A program made the position numbers and the translations under genes. From an uncultured bacterium (GTDB lineage Bacteria > Spirochaetota > UBA4802 > UB4802): a stretch of DNA of 64,000 nt. Positions 18,981-29,675 of this stretch are shown one piece after another (the stretch's first letter is position 1; each line of letters starts with the position of its first letter). The DNA lies in the NCBI GenBank assembly GCA_937920495.1, contig CALEUQ010000001.1, positions 62,001-126,000 on the forward strand, given 5' to 3'. The notes under the pieces were generated by a model. That model was not told the DNA's origin and did no database searches. It saw nothing but the letters and a program-made list of their open reading frames with translations.

Positions 18981-20462
18981 ATGAGTGAAGACATTAATGA
19001 TTTAATACTGCAGCGAATTGAAAAAGTCAAAGCACTAAAAGCAAAAGGTATAAATCCGTATCCCATACGGTTTAAACGAACACATACAGCATCCCAGATT
19101 AAAGAGATGTTTACCGAAGGTCAGGAATTGCAGGTGGTGGCTGCTGGCAGGATAAAGTCCAAGCGGGTTATGGGAAAAGCAAGCTTTGCACATATTGAAG
19201 ACTTAAGCGGGCTTGTCCAGATATATGCGCGTGTTGATAGGATTGGTGATGAAAAATATGAATTCTTCAAGACACTGGATTTGGGCGATATTATTGGCGT
19301 ATCAGGGCACGTGTTTAAGACAAAACAGGGTGAAATAACCATTGAGATAAGTGATGTTGTGTTGCTTGCCAAATGTATTCGGCCGCTTCCGGTGGTTAAA
19401 GAAAAGGATGGCCAGGTTTTTGATGAATTTGCTGATAAGGAACAGCGCTACCGCCAACGATATGTAGATTTAATTGTCAATACACAGGTACGTCAGCAGT
19501 TTATACTGCGTAGCAGGATTATTACCGGTATACGGGCATTTTTAAATCAAAAGAATTTTATTGAGGTGGAAACACCAATGATGCAGGCCATACCTGGCGG
19601 TGCGGCAGCCCGCCCATTCATTACGCACCATAATGCGCTTGATATTGATCTGTATTTGCGTATTGCTCCGGAACTCTATTTAAAGAGGCTTTTAGTTGGC
19701 GGATTTGAAAAGGTGTATGAGCTAAACCGCAATTTTCGCAATGAGGGCATATCTACACGCCATAATCCTGAGTTTACCATGCTGGAGCTATATCAGGCGT
19801 ATGCGGACTATACCGATATGATGGCAATTACGCAGGAGATGATAAGCTCGCTGGCACAAACGCTTCTTGGAAGTATGCTCATACAGTATCAGGGCAATAC
19901 CATCGATCTTACACCACCGTGGCACACAATTACGTATACTGATGCATTGAATAAATACACCGGTCTAGATTTTCAGGAACTATCGCACAGCCAGGCTTAC
20001 CGTAAAGCAAAAGAGATGGGTATGGATGTAGATGAAAGTATGTCCAAATGGAAAATAGCCGAGGAGATGTTTGAGGAAAAGGTTGAGTCTAACTTAATTC
20101 AGCCCACATTTGTCATAGATTATCCAAAGGAACTATCGCCCCTTGCAAAAAGCAGGGAAGACAATCCTGAGTTTGTTGAACGCTTTGAGGTATATATTGC
20201 AGGAAGGGAGATGGCCAATGCGTTCAGTGAGCTCAACGATCCGTTTGACCAGCGCGAACGTTTTGAACAGCAGGTAAAGATGCGTGAGGCGGGCGATGAT
20301 GAGGCGCAGATGATGGACATTGATTATGTCACAGCGCTTGAATATGGCATGCCTCCGGCAGGGGGTCTTGGCATTGGTATTGACAGGCTGGTAATGCTTT
20401 TTATTGATACAGCGTCAATTAAGGATACTATTTTATTCCCGCTTTTGAAACCGGAAAGGTAA
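18981..20462 (+). CDS. lysS: lysyl-tRNA synthetase, class II
   Basis: A 493-residue class II LysRS. The N-terminal OB-fold anticodon domain (about residues 50-150) includes [18 protein letters not shown]. The catalytic core shows motif 1 ([21 protein letters not shown]), motif 2 ([18 protein letters not shown]) and motif 3 ([14 protein letters not shown]). The N-terminus, [17 protein letters not shown], is typical of bacterial LysS. Two ACTATCGC copies lie inside, at 19979 and 20132. A membrane-protein gene follows after three bases. It would charge tRNA-Lys(TTT), encoded at 32.5 kb. Confidence 0.97.
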   Translation: MSEDINDLILQRIEKVKALKAKGINPYPIRFKRTHTASQIKEMFTEGQELQVVAAGRIKSKRVMGKASFAHIEDLSGLVQIYARVDRIGDEKYEFFKTLDLGDIIGVSGHVFKTKQGEITIEISDVVLLAKCIRPLPVVKEKDGQVFDEFADKEQRYRQRYVDLIVNTQVRQQFILRSRIITGIRAFLNQKNFIEVETPMMQAIPGGAAARPFITHHNALDIDLYLRIAPELYLKRLLVGGFEKVYELNRNFRNEGISTRHNPEFTMLELYQAYADYTDMMAITQEMISSLAQTLLGSMLIQYQGNTIDLTPPWHTITYTDALNKYTGLDFQELSHSQAYRKAKEMGMDVDESMSKWKIAEEMFEEKVESNLIQPTFVIDYPKELSPLAKSREDNPEFVERFEVYIAGREMANAFSELNDPFDQRERFEQQVKMREAGDDEAQMMDIDYVTALEYGMPPAGGLGIGIDRLVMLFIDTASIKDTILFPLLKPER

Positions 20463-20465
20463 TAT

Positions 20466-21113
20466 ATGCAGGTAGCCCATTATTCATATAAACAATATGG
20501 GTTGCACGTTCACCGGTTTTTGTATGACTGGGTGCTTTCGTGGGCGCATACGCCATTTGGTGCGTGGGCATTGTTTATTCTTGCGCTTGCCGAATCGTCA
20601 TTCTTTCCGGTGCCGCCTGATGTGCTGCTCATTGCGCTTGTGCTTGGTAAACGAGAAGCTTTTGCGCGGCTTGCTCTGCTCTGTTCGGTTGCGTCTGTTA
20701 TCGGAGGATTGTTGGGGTATGCCATTGGTTATTTTTTGTGGTATGATGGCGATAGTTTTTCTAAAATAGCTTTATTTTTCTTTAATAACATTCCAGGCTT
20801 TACAGTTGACACTTTCAACTCGGCACGACAGTTGTATGATACCTACTCATTCTGGATTGTGTTCACCGCTGGGTTTACTCCAATTCCTTATAAAGTGATA
20901 ACTATCACGGCGGGTGTGGCAAATATTAATATTTTTATTTTTGTCATAGCTTCAGCAATCAGTCGCACATTACGATTCTTTATGGTTGCAGGGCTGATAT
21001 GGAAATTTGGCCAGCCAATTAATGCGTTTATCAATAAATGGTTTAATGTATTGTCGATACTTTTTGTTGTGCTGCTTTTTGCAGGGTTTTATGTATTGAA
21101 ATATATGGTGTAG
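20466..21113 (+). CDS. YqaA-type (VTT/DedA superfamily) membrane protein
   Basis: A 215-residue integral membrane protein of the YqaA branch of the VTT/DedA group. Visible features are ALAESSFFPVPPDVLLIALVL, the glycine-rich GGLLGYAIGYFLW, and AGFTPIPYKVITITAGVANI with the conserved proline and lysine, followed by SRTLRFFMVAGLIWKFG. DedA-type proteins act in membrane lipid scrambling or homeostasis; YqaA's exact role is not established. It begins three bases after lysS and is followed at once by the transaldolase-like gene, suggesting one transcription unit. Confidence 0.85.
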   Translation: MQVAHYSYKQYGLHVHRFLYDWVLSWAHTPFGAWALFILALAESSFFPVPPDVLLIALVLGKREAFARLALLCSVASVIGGLLGYAIGYFLWYDGDSFSKIALFFFNNIPGFTVDTFNSARQLYDTYSFWIVFTAGFTPIPYKVITITAGVANINIFIFVIASAISRTLRFFMVAGLIWKFGQPINAFINKWFNVLSILFVVLLFAGFYVLKYMV

Positions 21114-21147
21114 CATGGATACATTCTATTTACAATGGAGGATTACG

Positions 21148-21969
21148 ATGAAGATTTTTATTGATAGTGCAGATATTGATGAGATAGCAAAAGCGTATGA
21201 ATGGGGGATTGTTGATGGAGTTACCACAAACCCTTCATTACTGAAGACTGCTGTTGACAGAAGAAAGGCTAAAGGCGAGAAGCTTGACCTTGAAGCATAT
21301 ATCGCGAAGCTTTTAGAAATTTCAAAACCCAACCCTGTGAGCCTGGAAGTAACAAAAAGGACAGCACATGAAATGATACAGCAGGGGCGTAATTTATATA
21401 AGCGGTTTAACCCTGTTGCACACAATGTCAATATCAAGATACCGGTTAATCCTTCCCTGAAAGCAGATGAATCTTGCCATTTTGATGGTATCAATGCAGT
21501 GAAGGTGTTGCAGTCAGAAGGTATACCGGTTAACTGCACTCTTGTGTTTACTCCTGAGCAGGCGTTGCTTGCAGCAAAAGCAGGGGCAGCATACATCAGT
21601 CCGTTTGCAGGTCGCATTGATGATCTTATCCGAAGCAGGGCAAATATCAAATTTGGTAAGAGCGATTATTTCCCGCAAGAAGGTATTGAGCACAATGGCG
21701 TGTTGCTTAATGATAATGGCATCATTTCAGGGATTGATCTGGTTTCACAGTGTGTAGAAATTCTGGGGTACTATGGCTATCAATCACAGATTATTGCAGC
21801 ATCACTGCGAAATCCACGGCAGGTAAGGGAAGCAACCCTGGCAGGAGCGCATATAGCAACGGTACCGTTTGGTGTAATAGCTGATATGCTGAAACATGAA
21901 AAGACATTTGAGGGTATGCAGAAATTTACAGAAGATATTGTACCGGAATATGAAAAACTGATTGGATAA
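21148..21969 (+). CDS. transaldolase-family aldolase
   Basis: A Schiff-base aldolase of the transaldolase/fructose-6-phosphate aldolase family. The start at 21148 is chosen for its GGAGG site; an upstream in-frame ATG at 21115 is less likely. The opening MKIFIDSADIDEIAKAYEWG and VDGVTTNPSLL are textbook. The catalytic lysine is in VNIKIPVN, followed by GINAVKVLQSEGIPVNCTLVFTPEQ; SPFAGRIDD and IIAASLRNPRQV finish the barrel. At 273 residues it is some 55 longer than Fsa/TalC enzymes of about 215-220, with extra material around KRRKAKGEKLD-type and SRANIKFGKSDYF segments. Transaldolase rather than F6P aldolase activity is possible; sequence alone does not decide. Confidence 0.9.
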   Translation: MKIFIDSADIDEIAKAYEWGIVDGVTTNPSLLKTAVDRRKAKGEKLDLEAYIAKLLEISKPNPVSLEVTKRTAHEMIQQGRNLYKRFNPVAHNVNIKIPVNPSLKADESCHFDGINAVKVLQSEGIPVNCTLVFTPEQALLAAKAGAAYISPFAGRIDDLIRSRANIKFGKSDYFPQEGIEHNGVLLNDNGIISGIDLVSQCVEILGYYGYQSQIIAASLRNPRQVREATLAGAHIATVPFGVIADMLKHEKTFEGMQKFTEDIVPEYEKLIG

Positions 21970-22040
21970 GATAGTTGCCAAATACTGAATATTTACTTAT
22001 ATTTTTAATAATAAAAATACTGTAAACCGCGGGGATACCA

Positions 22041-22352
22041 ATGGCACACAAATATGATTATGAAGGTGATCTCCAGGTCAAAAAGGATATAAAGGTTAAA
22101 AAACCCAGGATGTATAAGGTCATACTGCACAATGACCATTATACTACCATGGATTTTGTTGTTGAGGTTCTGGTTAAGGTATTCCACAAAAATATTATGG
22201 AAGCCACAGAACTAATGCTACAGGTACACAGGAATGGCTTTGGTATTTGCGGCGTATATACCTACGATATTGCACAGTCCAAGGCAAACCAGGTACATAC
22301 GCTGGCACGTCAGCGCGAATTTCCGCTCAAGTGTACTGTAGAGGAAGCATAA
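22041..22352 (+). CDS. clpS: ClpS, N-end rule adaptor for ClpA
   Basis: ClpS delivers N-degron substrates (N-terminal Leu, Phe, Tyr, Trp) to the ClpA unfoldase. The 103-residue protein has a short variable N-terminus then MYKVILHNDHYTTMDFVVEVL, containing the Asn/Asp/His pocket residues, and later EATELMLQVHRNGFGICGVYTYDIA. It lies 25 bases before clpA. Together with aat just beyond, this makes a compact N-end rule cluster. Confidence 0.96.
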   Translation: MAHKYDYEGDLQVKKDIKVKKPRMYKVILHNDHYTTMDFVVEVLVKVFHKNIMEATELMLQVHRNGFGICGVYTYDIAQSKANQVHTLARQREFPLKCTVEEA

Positions 22353-22377
22353 ATTAAAATTGTAAGGCTTTTTTTCA

Positions 22378-24606
22378 ATGGAGATAAGCACAGTACTTAA
22401 TCAGATATTAATGGCTGCCTATAATGAGGCAAAAAACCGCAAACATGAATTTCTCACTCCCGAACATGTGCTATTTGCATCCTTGTATTTTCCTGAAGGC
22501 AGGGAGGTTATAGAAGGTTGCGGAGGCAATACTGAGCAACTCAAGCGTAATCTGGATAAACATCTTTCAACTCACATACCTGTTATTGAAGAAGGCGAAC
22601 CACTACAATCCGTTGGGTTGCAACATGTTATTGAGCGTGCAATTATGCACATTAATTCCGCTCAGAAAGAGATACTTGATTTTGGTGACATCATCATTGC
22701 CATCTATGAGGAAGAAGAGTCCTTTGCATCGTATTTTCTGGCACGTGAGGGTATTACGCGCTATGACCTTTTGAATTATATATCCCACGGAGCAGGGTTT
22801 GATGAGGATGAACTGGAAGACTTTGGCGATGAAATTGAAGATGATGCAGGAAAGAAAAGCAAGGTACTTGAGCAGTTTACCGTTGAATTGACTGAAAAGG
22901 CACGCAAAGGTGAGCTTGATCCCCTGATTGGTAGGGAGGACATCCTTGAGCGGACTATGCAGGTGCTATCGCGCAGACTTAAAAACAACCCTGTGCATGT
23001 GGGAGAGCCTGGAGTAGGTAAGACTGCAATCACTGAAGGGCTTGCACAGCGAATAGTAGAAGGTACCGTTCCCCCTGTTCTAAAAGATGCAAAAATTTAC
23101 AGGCTTGATATGGGTGCGCTGATTGCCGGCACTCGATTCAGAGGCGATTTTGAGGAACGCCTTAAACGGGTACTTGCAGAGCTGCAGAAAAAAGAAAAGG
23201 TTATCCTTTTTATTGATGAGATACACACCATAGTGGGAGCCGGTGCTGTGAGTGGTGGATCAATGGATGCATCTAATATATTAAAGCCAGTGCTTGCTGA
23301 TGGGAAGATCCGTTGCATTGGCACCACAACCTACGATGAATACAGGAAATACTTTGAAAAGGATGGTGCACTGTCACGACGCTTCCAGAAAATTGATGTC
23401 CATGAGCCGTCACATCAAGATACAATAAAGATATTGCAGGGATTAAAATCCCGCTACGAAGAGCATCACGGGGTTGTCTATACTGATGAAGCACTGGAGC
23501 AGGCAGTAGAGCTTTCAGCACGCTACATCACAGAACGCAAGCTGCCTGACAAGGCTATTGATGTTATAGATGAGGCAGGTGCGTTTGCACGCATGTATGC
23601 ACAAGATGATGAAGAGCCTGTCATCACTGCCCATGAAATTGAGCGCGTAATAGCAAAGATAGCACGCATACCCGAGCGTACGGTTTCAGCAAGTGAAATT
23701 CAAAAATTGCAGTATCTGGAAGATGAGCTCAAATCGCAGATCTTTGGTCAGGATGTTGCGGTGCAGAAGGTTGTGGAGGCCATTAAACGTTCCCGCGCCG
23801 GATTCAGGGAGGCCGAAAAGCCCATTGCATCGTTTTTATTTGTTGGGCCAACAGGTGTGGGCAAAACGGAACTTGCACGGCAGCTGTCCATTGCAATGGG
23901 TATTGAGCTTATACGGTTTGATATGAGTGAGTATCAGGAAAAGCATACGGTGGCACGCCTTATTGGAGCACCACCAGGATATGTTGGCTATGAAGAAGGT
24001 GGTCAACTGACAGAGGCTGTCAGAAAACACCCATACTGTGTATTATTGCTTGATGAGATAGAAAAAGCTCACCCTGATGTGTTTAATGCACTGCTACAGA
24101 TAATGGACTATGCCACATTGACTGATAATACCGGTCGAAAGACTGATTTCAGGAATACCATTATCATTATGACATCCAATGCAGGTGTGCGCGAGATGAA
24201 CAAAAGGGTTCTTGGTTTTGAGATGGCCACATACAATATGGATGCGGTCAATAAAGAGCTGGAAAGGCTGTTTGCCCCTGAATTCAGGAACCGCCTTGAT
24301 GCAATTGTGTATTTCAATGGAATAAATAAAGAAATGATGCGTAAGATAGTGATGAAGAAGTTAGGCGAATTTGCAAAACAGCTTGAAGAAAAAAATGTAC
24401 AGCTTGTCTGCACGGATGCATGTATTGACTGGATTTCAGAAAAAGCATATTCGCCCGTATTTGGAGCACGTGAGGTTGCACGCATCATTCAGGAACATAT
24501 CAAGTCATATTTTGTGGATGCTGTGTTGTTTGGGTCACTTAAAAACGGTGGCAGGGCAATAGCTGATATAGCGGGTGATTCAGTATCCATAACTATAGAA
24601 CAATAG
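22378..24606 (+). CDS. clpA: ClpA, ATP-dependent Clp protease unfoldase subunit
   Basis: ClpA is a hexameric AAA+ unfoldase that feeds substrates to ClpP. The 742-residue length fits ClpA rather than ClpC or ClpB: there is no long middle coiled coil. In order: an N-terminal repeat domain (about 1-145); AAA domain 1 with Walker [21 protein letters not shown] and SRRFQKIDV; and AAA domain 2 with [32 protein letters not shown] and [14 protein letters not shown]. An IGL/IGF-like ClpP-docking loop is expected in the second domain but is not obvious by eye. It is flanked by clpS and aat. clpP is not in the window. Confidence 0.97.
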   Translation: MEISTVLNQILMAAYNEAKNRKHEFLTPEHVLFASLYFPEGREVIEGCGGNTEQLKRNLDKHLSTHIPVIEEGEPLQSVGLQHVIERAIMHINSAQKEILDFGDIIIAIYEEEESFASYFLAREGITRYDLLNYISHGAGFDEDELEDFGDEIEDDAGKKSKVLEQFTVELTEKARKGELDPLIGREDILERTMQVLSRRLKNNPVHVGEPGVGKTAITEGLAQRIVEGTVPPVLKDAKIYRLDMGALIAGTRFRGDFEERLKRVLAELQKKEKVILFIDEIHTIVGAGAVSGGSMDASNILKPVLADGKIRCIGTTTYDEYRKYFEKDGALSRRFQKIDVHEPSHQDTIKILQGLKSRYEEHHGVVYTDEALEQAVELSARYITERKLPDKAIDVIDEAGAFARMYAQDDEEPVITAHEIERVIAKIARIPERTVSASEIQKLQYLEDELKSQIFGQDVAVQKVVEAIKRSRAGFREAEKPIASFLFVGPTGVGKTELARQLSIAMGIELIRFDMSEYQEKHTVARLIGAPPGYVGYEEGGQLTEAVRKHPYCVLLLDEIEKAHPDVFNALLQIMDYATLTDNTGRKTDFRNTIIIMTSNAGVREMNKRVLGFEMATYNMDAVNKELERLFAPEFRNRLDAIVYFNGINKEMMRKIVMKKLGEFAKQLEEKNVQLVCTDACIDWISEKAYSPVFGAREVARIIQEHIKSYFVDAVLFGSLKNGGRAIADIAGDSVSITIEQ

Positions 24607-24607
24607 T

Positions 24608-25339
24608 ATGTTGTACTACCTTGATAAGGAAGTTATCTGGTTCCCGCCTGTACATGAAGCTATAGAGGATGGTTTGCTTGCATTTGGCGGGGATTTGACA
24701 CCACAGTGGTTGCTTGAGGCGTACAGCAGAGGAATATTCCCGTGGTTTAACAGCGACATGTCCGAGATTTTGTGGTGGAGCCCTGATCCCCGTTTTGTAT
24801 TGTTCCCGCATGAACTGAAGATCCATCGTTCATTAAAGCAAATAATGAAAAAAAAGATTTTTACCGTGAGCATGGACGCTGCATTCCAGCAGGTCATAGC
24901 AGCATGTGCCATGCCCCGTAAAAAAGAATCCGGAACATGGATAACAGCACGAATGCAGAAGGCATATACACAACTTCATACTATGGGTTTTGCCCATTCC
25001 GTTGAGGTGTGGAATAACGGATCTCTTGCAGGAGGGCTGTATGGAGTGTCACTGGGGAATGCATTCTTTGGGGAGTCAATGTTTACAAATGTTGATAATG
25101 CTTCAAAGATTGCGCTGGTTACATTGATTGCAGTTGCACGAAGATTGGGTTTTGCATTTATTGACTGCCAGGTATATACAGATAACCTGAAGCGGTTTGG
25201 TGCGCGGTTTATTGAGCGGGATGAATTTATAAAACTTCTTAACGCTTCTCTTACTCACAGTACACATAAAGGCGCCTGGAGCATGCTGATACAGGATGGT
25301 TACGATTACCTTCAATGCCTTAACGAAGCAGGAGTTTAG
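24608..25339 (+). CDS. aat: leucyl/phenylalanyl-tRNA-protein transferase
   Basis: Aat adds Leu or Phe from charged tRNA to proteins with N-terminal Arg or Lys, generating the primary N-degrons read by ClpS. At 243 residues it is the usual length. Signatures are WFPP near the N-terminus, LAFGGDLTPQWLLEAYSRGIFPWF, WWSPDPRFVLFP, HSVEVWNNGSLAGGLYGVSLG and FFGESMF. The start is one base after the clpA stop, so it is translationally linked. Its 3' end overlaps the convergent J-domain gene by 20 bases. Confidence 0.96.
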   Translation: MLYYLDKEVIWFPPVHEAIEDGLLAFGGDLTPQWLLEAYSRGIFPWFNSDMSEILWWSPDPRFVLFPHELKIHRSLKQIMKKKIFTVSMDAAFQQVIAACAMPRKKESGTWITARMQKAYTQLHTMGFAHSVEVWNNGSLAGGLYGVSLGNAFFGESMFTNVDNASKIALVTLIAVARRLGFAFIDCQVYTDNLKRFGARFIERDEFIKLLNASLTHSTHKGAWSMLIQDGYDYLQCLNEAGV

Positions 25340-26225
25340 ACTCAAGTAGATTATCTTTTTTTGCCTTTATCTTTGTGTAACGGATTTTTGGGTACTCTAC
25401 AAGCGCAGTTATAAAAACTGAAAACATAAAATATAAAGATAGTGAAACAACAACCAGCGCAATCAATCCAATAATAAGGATAATGATCTTTGCAAACGGT
25501 GTTGATGTAATGAACTGTACTAAAGACACCACTATAGTTGCATATCCCAGTAAAAGAAGGAATGCCGAAGAAAATGTGCCGTAGAATACCATTTTACCCA
25601 CCTTCATTGGGATGCCTTTGAGCTGTGCATTCATCCATGCAGCGCCTTTTTTGACATACTGTGTAAAGAGTGTAGCAATAATTTCAATCAGTCGCTTTAT
25701 CATTAGTGCAGTTATGATAATGCCGGCAATTATTGATGAGTAAGACGCAATAGTTATGGCAAAGACAAAAAGTATAGAAAGGGCGATAGTTACTGTTACA
25801 AGAATGCCTGCCGTGACCAGAAGAGGAATACATATGCTGATAACAATTGACTTAAGCGATGCTTTCAGTAAGGCAATGGTGCTTTCAAAACGGCTTAAAT
25901 AATCATCAGGATGCAGTACAAAATATTCCCATTCCTGTGCATATCGATCGTCAGGTGGACCAAAATCTTCAAATAGTGATGAATGTTGAGGTGAAGATTG
26001 ACCATGGTATTTTTCCCAGACAGGGTCATACTGTGCACGCTGTGATGGATTGGTTAAAATATCATATGCTTCGCGGATAAGTACAAATTGTGCATAATTT
26101 TTTTCCTTAGTGCTGTCAGGATGTGTTTCTTTGGCTTTTTTTCTGAATGCAGCTTTTATAGTATTAGTATCAGCAGTCTTTGGGATGTCTAAAATTGCAT
26201 AGTAATCTTTAAAAGCTATATCCAT
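25320..26225 (-). CDS. J-domain membrane protein
   Basis: A 301-residue protein with an N-terminal DnaJ domain (about residues 5-70) that keeps the HPD motif (KETHPDSTKE), so it can in principle stimulate a DnaK ATPase. The remainder has about five to six hydrophobic segments after residue 120, for example SIVISICIPLLVTAGILVTV and MVFYGTFSSAFLLLLGYATI, so the J-domain is presumably cytoplasmic on a membrane anchor. It is not DnaJ itself, since it has no Gly/Phe or zinc region. The STAS gene lies 22 bases upstream on the same strand and may be co-transcribed. Confidence 0.85.
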   Translation of the reverse strand: MDIAFKDYYAILDIPKTADTNTIKAAFRKKAKETHPDSTKEKNYAQFVLIREAYDILTNPSQRAQYDPVWEKYHGQSSPQHSSLFEDFGPPDDRYAQEWEYFVLHPDDYLSRFESTIALLKASLKSIVISICIPLLVTAGILVTVTIALSILFVFAITIASYSSIIAGIIITALMIKRLIEIIATLFTQYVKKGAAWMNAQLKGIPMKVGKMVFYGTFSSAFLLLLGYATIVVSLVQFITSTPFAKIIILIIGLIALVVVSLSLYFMFSVFITALVEYPKIRYTKIKAKKDNLLESKLLLR

Positions 26226-26247
26226 GATTTATGCGTATCGTTAACTT

Positions 26248-26634
26248 TTATGCATTCATATACCTGAAGTACTGTACAGCGTCAACATCAGTGTTAAATA
26301 TTTTTATAAAACTACCCACCCGTACTACATCAAGGATATTCAAAATGGAATCTTGTAGATGGGTTAATACCAGGTCGCCATTATTTTTTCGTATATTTTT
26401 TGTTGCAGAAATAAGTGTACTGATGCCACCACTGTCAATCTGGGTAACCTTTTTTAGATCAACTATAATCTTTCTGGCACCACCATTAATAAGAGTACTA
26501 AGAAAAACCCATAATTGTCGTGATGTCTCAATATCGATTTTCTCAGGGTAGGTTAGGTAAAATATAATAGTTTCGTAATCAATGTTTTCTTTGTTTATAA
26601 AAGAAAGATTCAGTATTTCAATTTCAAAACCCAT
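26248..26634 (-). CDS. STAS-domain anti-sigma antagonist-like protein
   Basis: A 128-residue protein with an N-terminal extension of about 20 residues before a STAS domain. The phosphoacceptor position is Ser68 in TQIDSGGISTLI, following the IIVDLKKV strand. It lies immediately downstream, on the same strand, of the sensor-receiver-SpoIIE phosphatase hybrid, whose catalytic domain dephosphorylates this class of protein. A direct partner-switch between the two is a reasonable inference. Confidence 0.82.
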   Translation of the reverse strand: MGFEIEILNLSFINKENIDYETIIFYLTYPEKIDIETSRQLWVFLSTLINGGARKIIVDLKKVTQIDSGGISTLISATKNIRKNNGDLVLTHLQDSILNILDVVRVGSFIKIFNTDVDAVQYFRYMNA

Positions 26635-26968
26635 AGTGTACCACCAACTAAAAATTAGTTTATATGTACCTAAAATAATGAAGCGCTACTTCTTCATGAT
26701 AAAAGAACAAATATATCATTGTTTTTATCCATATCCGCAACATCAGCAAGTTCAACAGCAAGAACCACTCGGTTAAAATTTAAATATCGGCTCTTTATTC
26801 CTGATAACTTGTGGATTTTACATATCATAATTATTATACAGATCAACACATGTTAGTGTACATTCATGTATCCAAAATTGGTCAGAATATACACGAGAAC
26901 GTTAATATAGTTATTTTAAGGAATAAATAATAAAAAATATCAACTATAAAAAATAGTGTCCACTATGA
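26635..26968. other. gene-free spacer
   Basis: An AT-rich stretch between the STAS gene start and the phosphatase gene stop. I see no coding frame of note, no RNA gene and no strong hairpin. It presumably carries the promoter of the STAS/J-domain pair. Confidence 0.5.
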
Positions 26969-29674
26969 TTATAATAATTCAGCTATAATCAATGTTACAT
27001 CATCACTGAATGAACTCGAGCTATCTATATCCCCCCATATAAATAATGATTGAATAAGACCATTAGCAAAAGATTCAGGATCTTTGAGATGGTTATGGAT
27101 ACAATAATCCAAGAGGCTCTCAAAACCAAATATTTTATTATTGGGATTTTTTGCTTCTATTATGCCATCTGTGTATAACAGTATTTTATCACCACTTTCA
27201 TAGTGTATTCCTGCTTCTTTGTAAATGCCATTATCTACCCACCCTATGGGAAAACCTTTGGGCCAGGTATTGAATAGTGAGCCCTGTTTTTTTATAAGCA
27301 ATGGTGGCCAGTGACCGGCTGAAGAAACTTTCAATGTTTTATTTTTTGTGTCAATTAGCGCATACGCGGCAGTAATATAATTCTCTTTTATATTATTATA
27401 CAAATCTTTGTTAAGCATGGTAAGCAGTTGTGCCGGATGAAGTGCAAGATGTTTATTATTTAAAAAAGCCATTTTTAGCATGGCACAAACAATAGCTGCA
27501 GGAATGCCATGTCCTGTTACGTCAGCAATAATAATACCTGCTTTGTCATTATCAAGTGTAATGACATCGTAAAAATCGCCACCCATCTCTCTGGTGGGAA
27601 TATAGGCATGAGCAATATGTATGTTATCCAGTTCCGGTATATCCTGTATTACTACGGAATTGTGTATTTCATGTGCAAGCTGTATTTCATGTTTTAGCTT
27701 GATAAATTCATTATGCTCTTCAATTGATTTTTTTAAAGTGATGAGATTGGTAATTTTAGCTAATAATTCATCTTTATTGAAGGGTTTGCTGAGATAATCA
27801 TTTGCACCAATCCTGTAAGCTGTAATGATCTCCTGTGTGTGGTGTTTTGACGTTATTATCATTATTGGTAATTCATGTAGAGAATATTGTTTACGGATTT
27901 TCTGGCACACTTCAAACGCAGATGTGCCGGGAAGAATTGTATCCAGCAATACGATATCGGGTAGTAAACCTTTGTGTATCATTGAGTATAAAGGAGAGTC
28001 CTCATGTGAACATTGCACAAAATAGCCTGCACCGGTGAGTATATCATAAAGGACTTTAACATTAACGGGATCATCATCAACAATATAAATAAATCCACGT
28101 GTTGTATCACGTGCTGAAAGATTATTTAATTCATGAGTGGATGATTGTTGCAGAGTGAATTCACTGCGTGGTGGTATGGGTGATATTTCCTTGTTTACAG
28201 GCAGTTCATCACATGGAAATGACAATATTACAGTTGTCCCTTTATCAGGTAACGATTCTATAATAATAGTGCCATTATGGAGTTCTACAAGCTTTTTTGT
28301 TATGAAAAGCCCTAACCTTAACCCGCCAAGAGCTTCATCTTGTATACTATCGTACTGATAATCATTAATAGTATGTAATAATATTTCAGGAAAACCTCCC
28401 GCGTTATCCTGAACAATGATAGACACAGTGTTATCTTTGTCTTTTTGTGTACGTATGGATATGGTACCTTTTTGTGAATATTTTACTGCATTGCCAATGA
28501 TGTTCAGGAATATTTGCTGCAAGCGCACTTCATCGGCAATGATGTGAGTAGCACCTGGATCAATATGTATCTCAATAGAAAGTGATTTTGTACGGATAGC
28601 CGGTTGCAATATTGAAATGACAAAATTTACAACACCTGATATATCTACCAGCTTTGTATTGAGCGTAATATCATTGTTTTTCAGTCTGGTAAAATCCAGA
28701 ATATCATCAATCATATATGATAAGCGAAGTGAGCTATTGGCAATCATTTCCAGAGAAGTAGTATTTTCCAGGCTATCAGCATCTGAATAATTGTGAATGA
28801 TGGAGTTAGCCAGAAGCGTTATGCTTTCAAGGGGGATCTTAAACTCATGGGATATATTGGCAAGGAAATCATCTTTAAGTTTATTGAGTCTGACTAACTC
28901 CAGGTTGGTGCGTGTTAATTCTTTTATTTCCAGATTGACCATATCAAGAAGATGCTGTGTGGTTACTGCAAGTTTTCCTATCTCATCTTTGTGTGCTGTT
29001 ACCGGGATTTTGATAGATGTTGTGCCCTCATCAAATTTTTGTAAAGCTTTGATAATGGATTCAACAGGTCTTGCAAATCTATAACTGAATCCAAGCGCCA
29101 CTACATACGCAATAATAATGATTGATGCAATACTTATAAAAAACACCTTGTAATTGTTATACACAGGTTTCAAGATCACAGATTTATTACACACAATATG
29201 AGTAACGCATGCTATAGGGCTATTTTCTAGATGAGTACGTACAGTAAATTCCACCAATGATATATTATTCACAGATGTTGATACAACCGTTTCCTGATTT
29301 TGTATTCTTTGAAAAAGTTGTTCTGAAATTTTTGTGAGTGTTTTCCCATCGGGTATGTCTACAAGCAGTGTGCCATTGTAATGTGAATTTGGCGTTAAAA
29401 GTACTACTTTAATAGATACTAAGCCATTTGCTAATTGCGATGTCAAATTGTTTACATATTCACTGGCGTCAATACTTGTTTGCGGCACATTACCATTATT
29501 AAGAAGAAGCATGTTGAGTACAGCGTGAGATAACAGTTTTGTATGCACAGTCCCTTGAGAAATAATATTTTGATGTTGCTGTTGAATCTGTCTATTTAGA
29601 ATATATACAGGGACAGGTACGGTGATGGCCACGATAATAGTAAATGCAATAAAGAATTTATATCGTATCTTCAT
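26969..29674 (-). CDS. hybrid sensor: histidine kinase, receiver and SpoIIE/PP2C phosphatase
   Basis: A roughly 900-residue membrane sensor. In order from the ATG at 29674: TM1 (about 6-26), an extracytoplasmic sensor region, TM2 (about 175-197), HAMP, HisKA with the phospho-His at about 276 (ISHEFKIP), HATPase (GNAVKYSQKG, DNAGGFP, GGLRLGLFITKKLV), a receiver domain with DDDP and the phosphoacceptor Asp at about 578 (IVLLDTILPG), and a C-terminal PP2C/SpoIIE phosphatase with GGDFYDV (about 698) and DVTGHGIPAA (about 718). Such an arrangement can couple a phosphorelay to dephosphorylation of STAS antagonists. An in-frame ATG at 29755 lies inside the previous gene; I prefer 29674. A STAS gene follows. 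Confidence 0.9.
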   Translation of the reverse strand: MKIRYKFFIAFTIIVAITVPVPVYILNRQIQQQHQNIISQGTVHTKLLSHAVLNMLLLNNGNVPQTSIDASEYVNNLTSQLANGLVSIKVVLLTPNSHYNGTLLVDIPDGKTLTKISEQLFQRIQNQETVVSTSVNNISLVEFTVRTHLENSPIACVTHIVCNKSVILKPVYNNYKVFFISIASIIIIAYVVALGFSYRFARPVESIIKALQKFDEGTTSIKIPVTAHKDEIGKLAVTTQHLLDMVNLEIKELTRTNLELVRLNKLKDDFLANISHEFKIPLESITLLANSIIHNYSDADSLENTTSLEMIANSSLRLSYMIDDILDFTRLKNNDITLNTKLVDISGVVNFVISILQPAIRTKSLSIEIHIDPGATHIIADEVRLQQIFLNIIGNAVKYSQKGTISIRTQKDKDNTVSIIVQDNAGGFPEILLHTINDYQYDSIQDEALGGLRLGLFITKKLVELHNGTIIIESLPDKGTTVILSFPCDELPVNKEISPIPPRSEFTLQQSSTHELNNLSARDTTRGFIYIVDDDPVNVKVLYDILTGAGYFVQCSHEDSPLYSMIHKGLLPDIVLLDTILPGTSAFEVCQKIRKQYSLHELPIMIITSKHHTQEIITAYRIGANDYLSKPFNKDELLAKITNLITLKKSIEEHNEFIKLKHEIQLAHEIHNSVVIQDIPELDNIHIAHAYIPTREMGGDFYDVITLDNDKAGIIIADVTGHGIPAAIVCAMLKMAFLNNKHLALHPAQLLTMLNKDLYNNIKENYITAAYALIDTKNKTLKVSSAGHWPPLLIKKQGSLFNTWPKGFPIGWVDNGIYKEAGIHYESGDKILLYTDGIIEAKNPNNKIFGFESLLDYCIHNHLKDPESFANGLIQSLFIWGDIDSSSSFSDDVTLIIAELL

Positions 29675-29675
29675 A

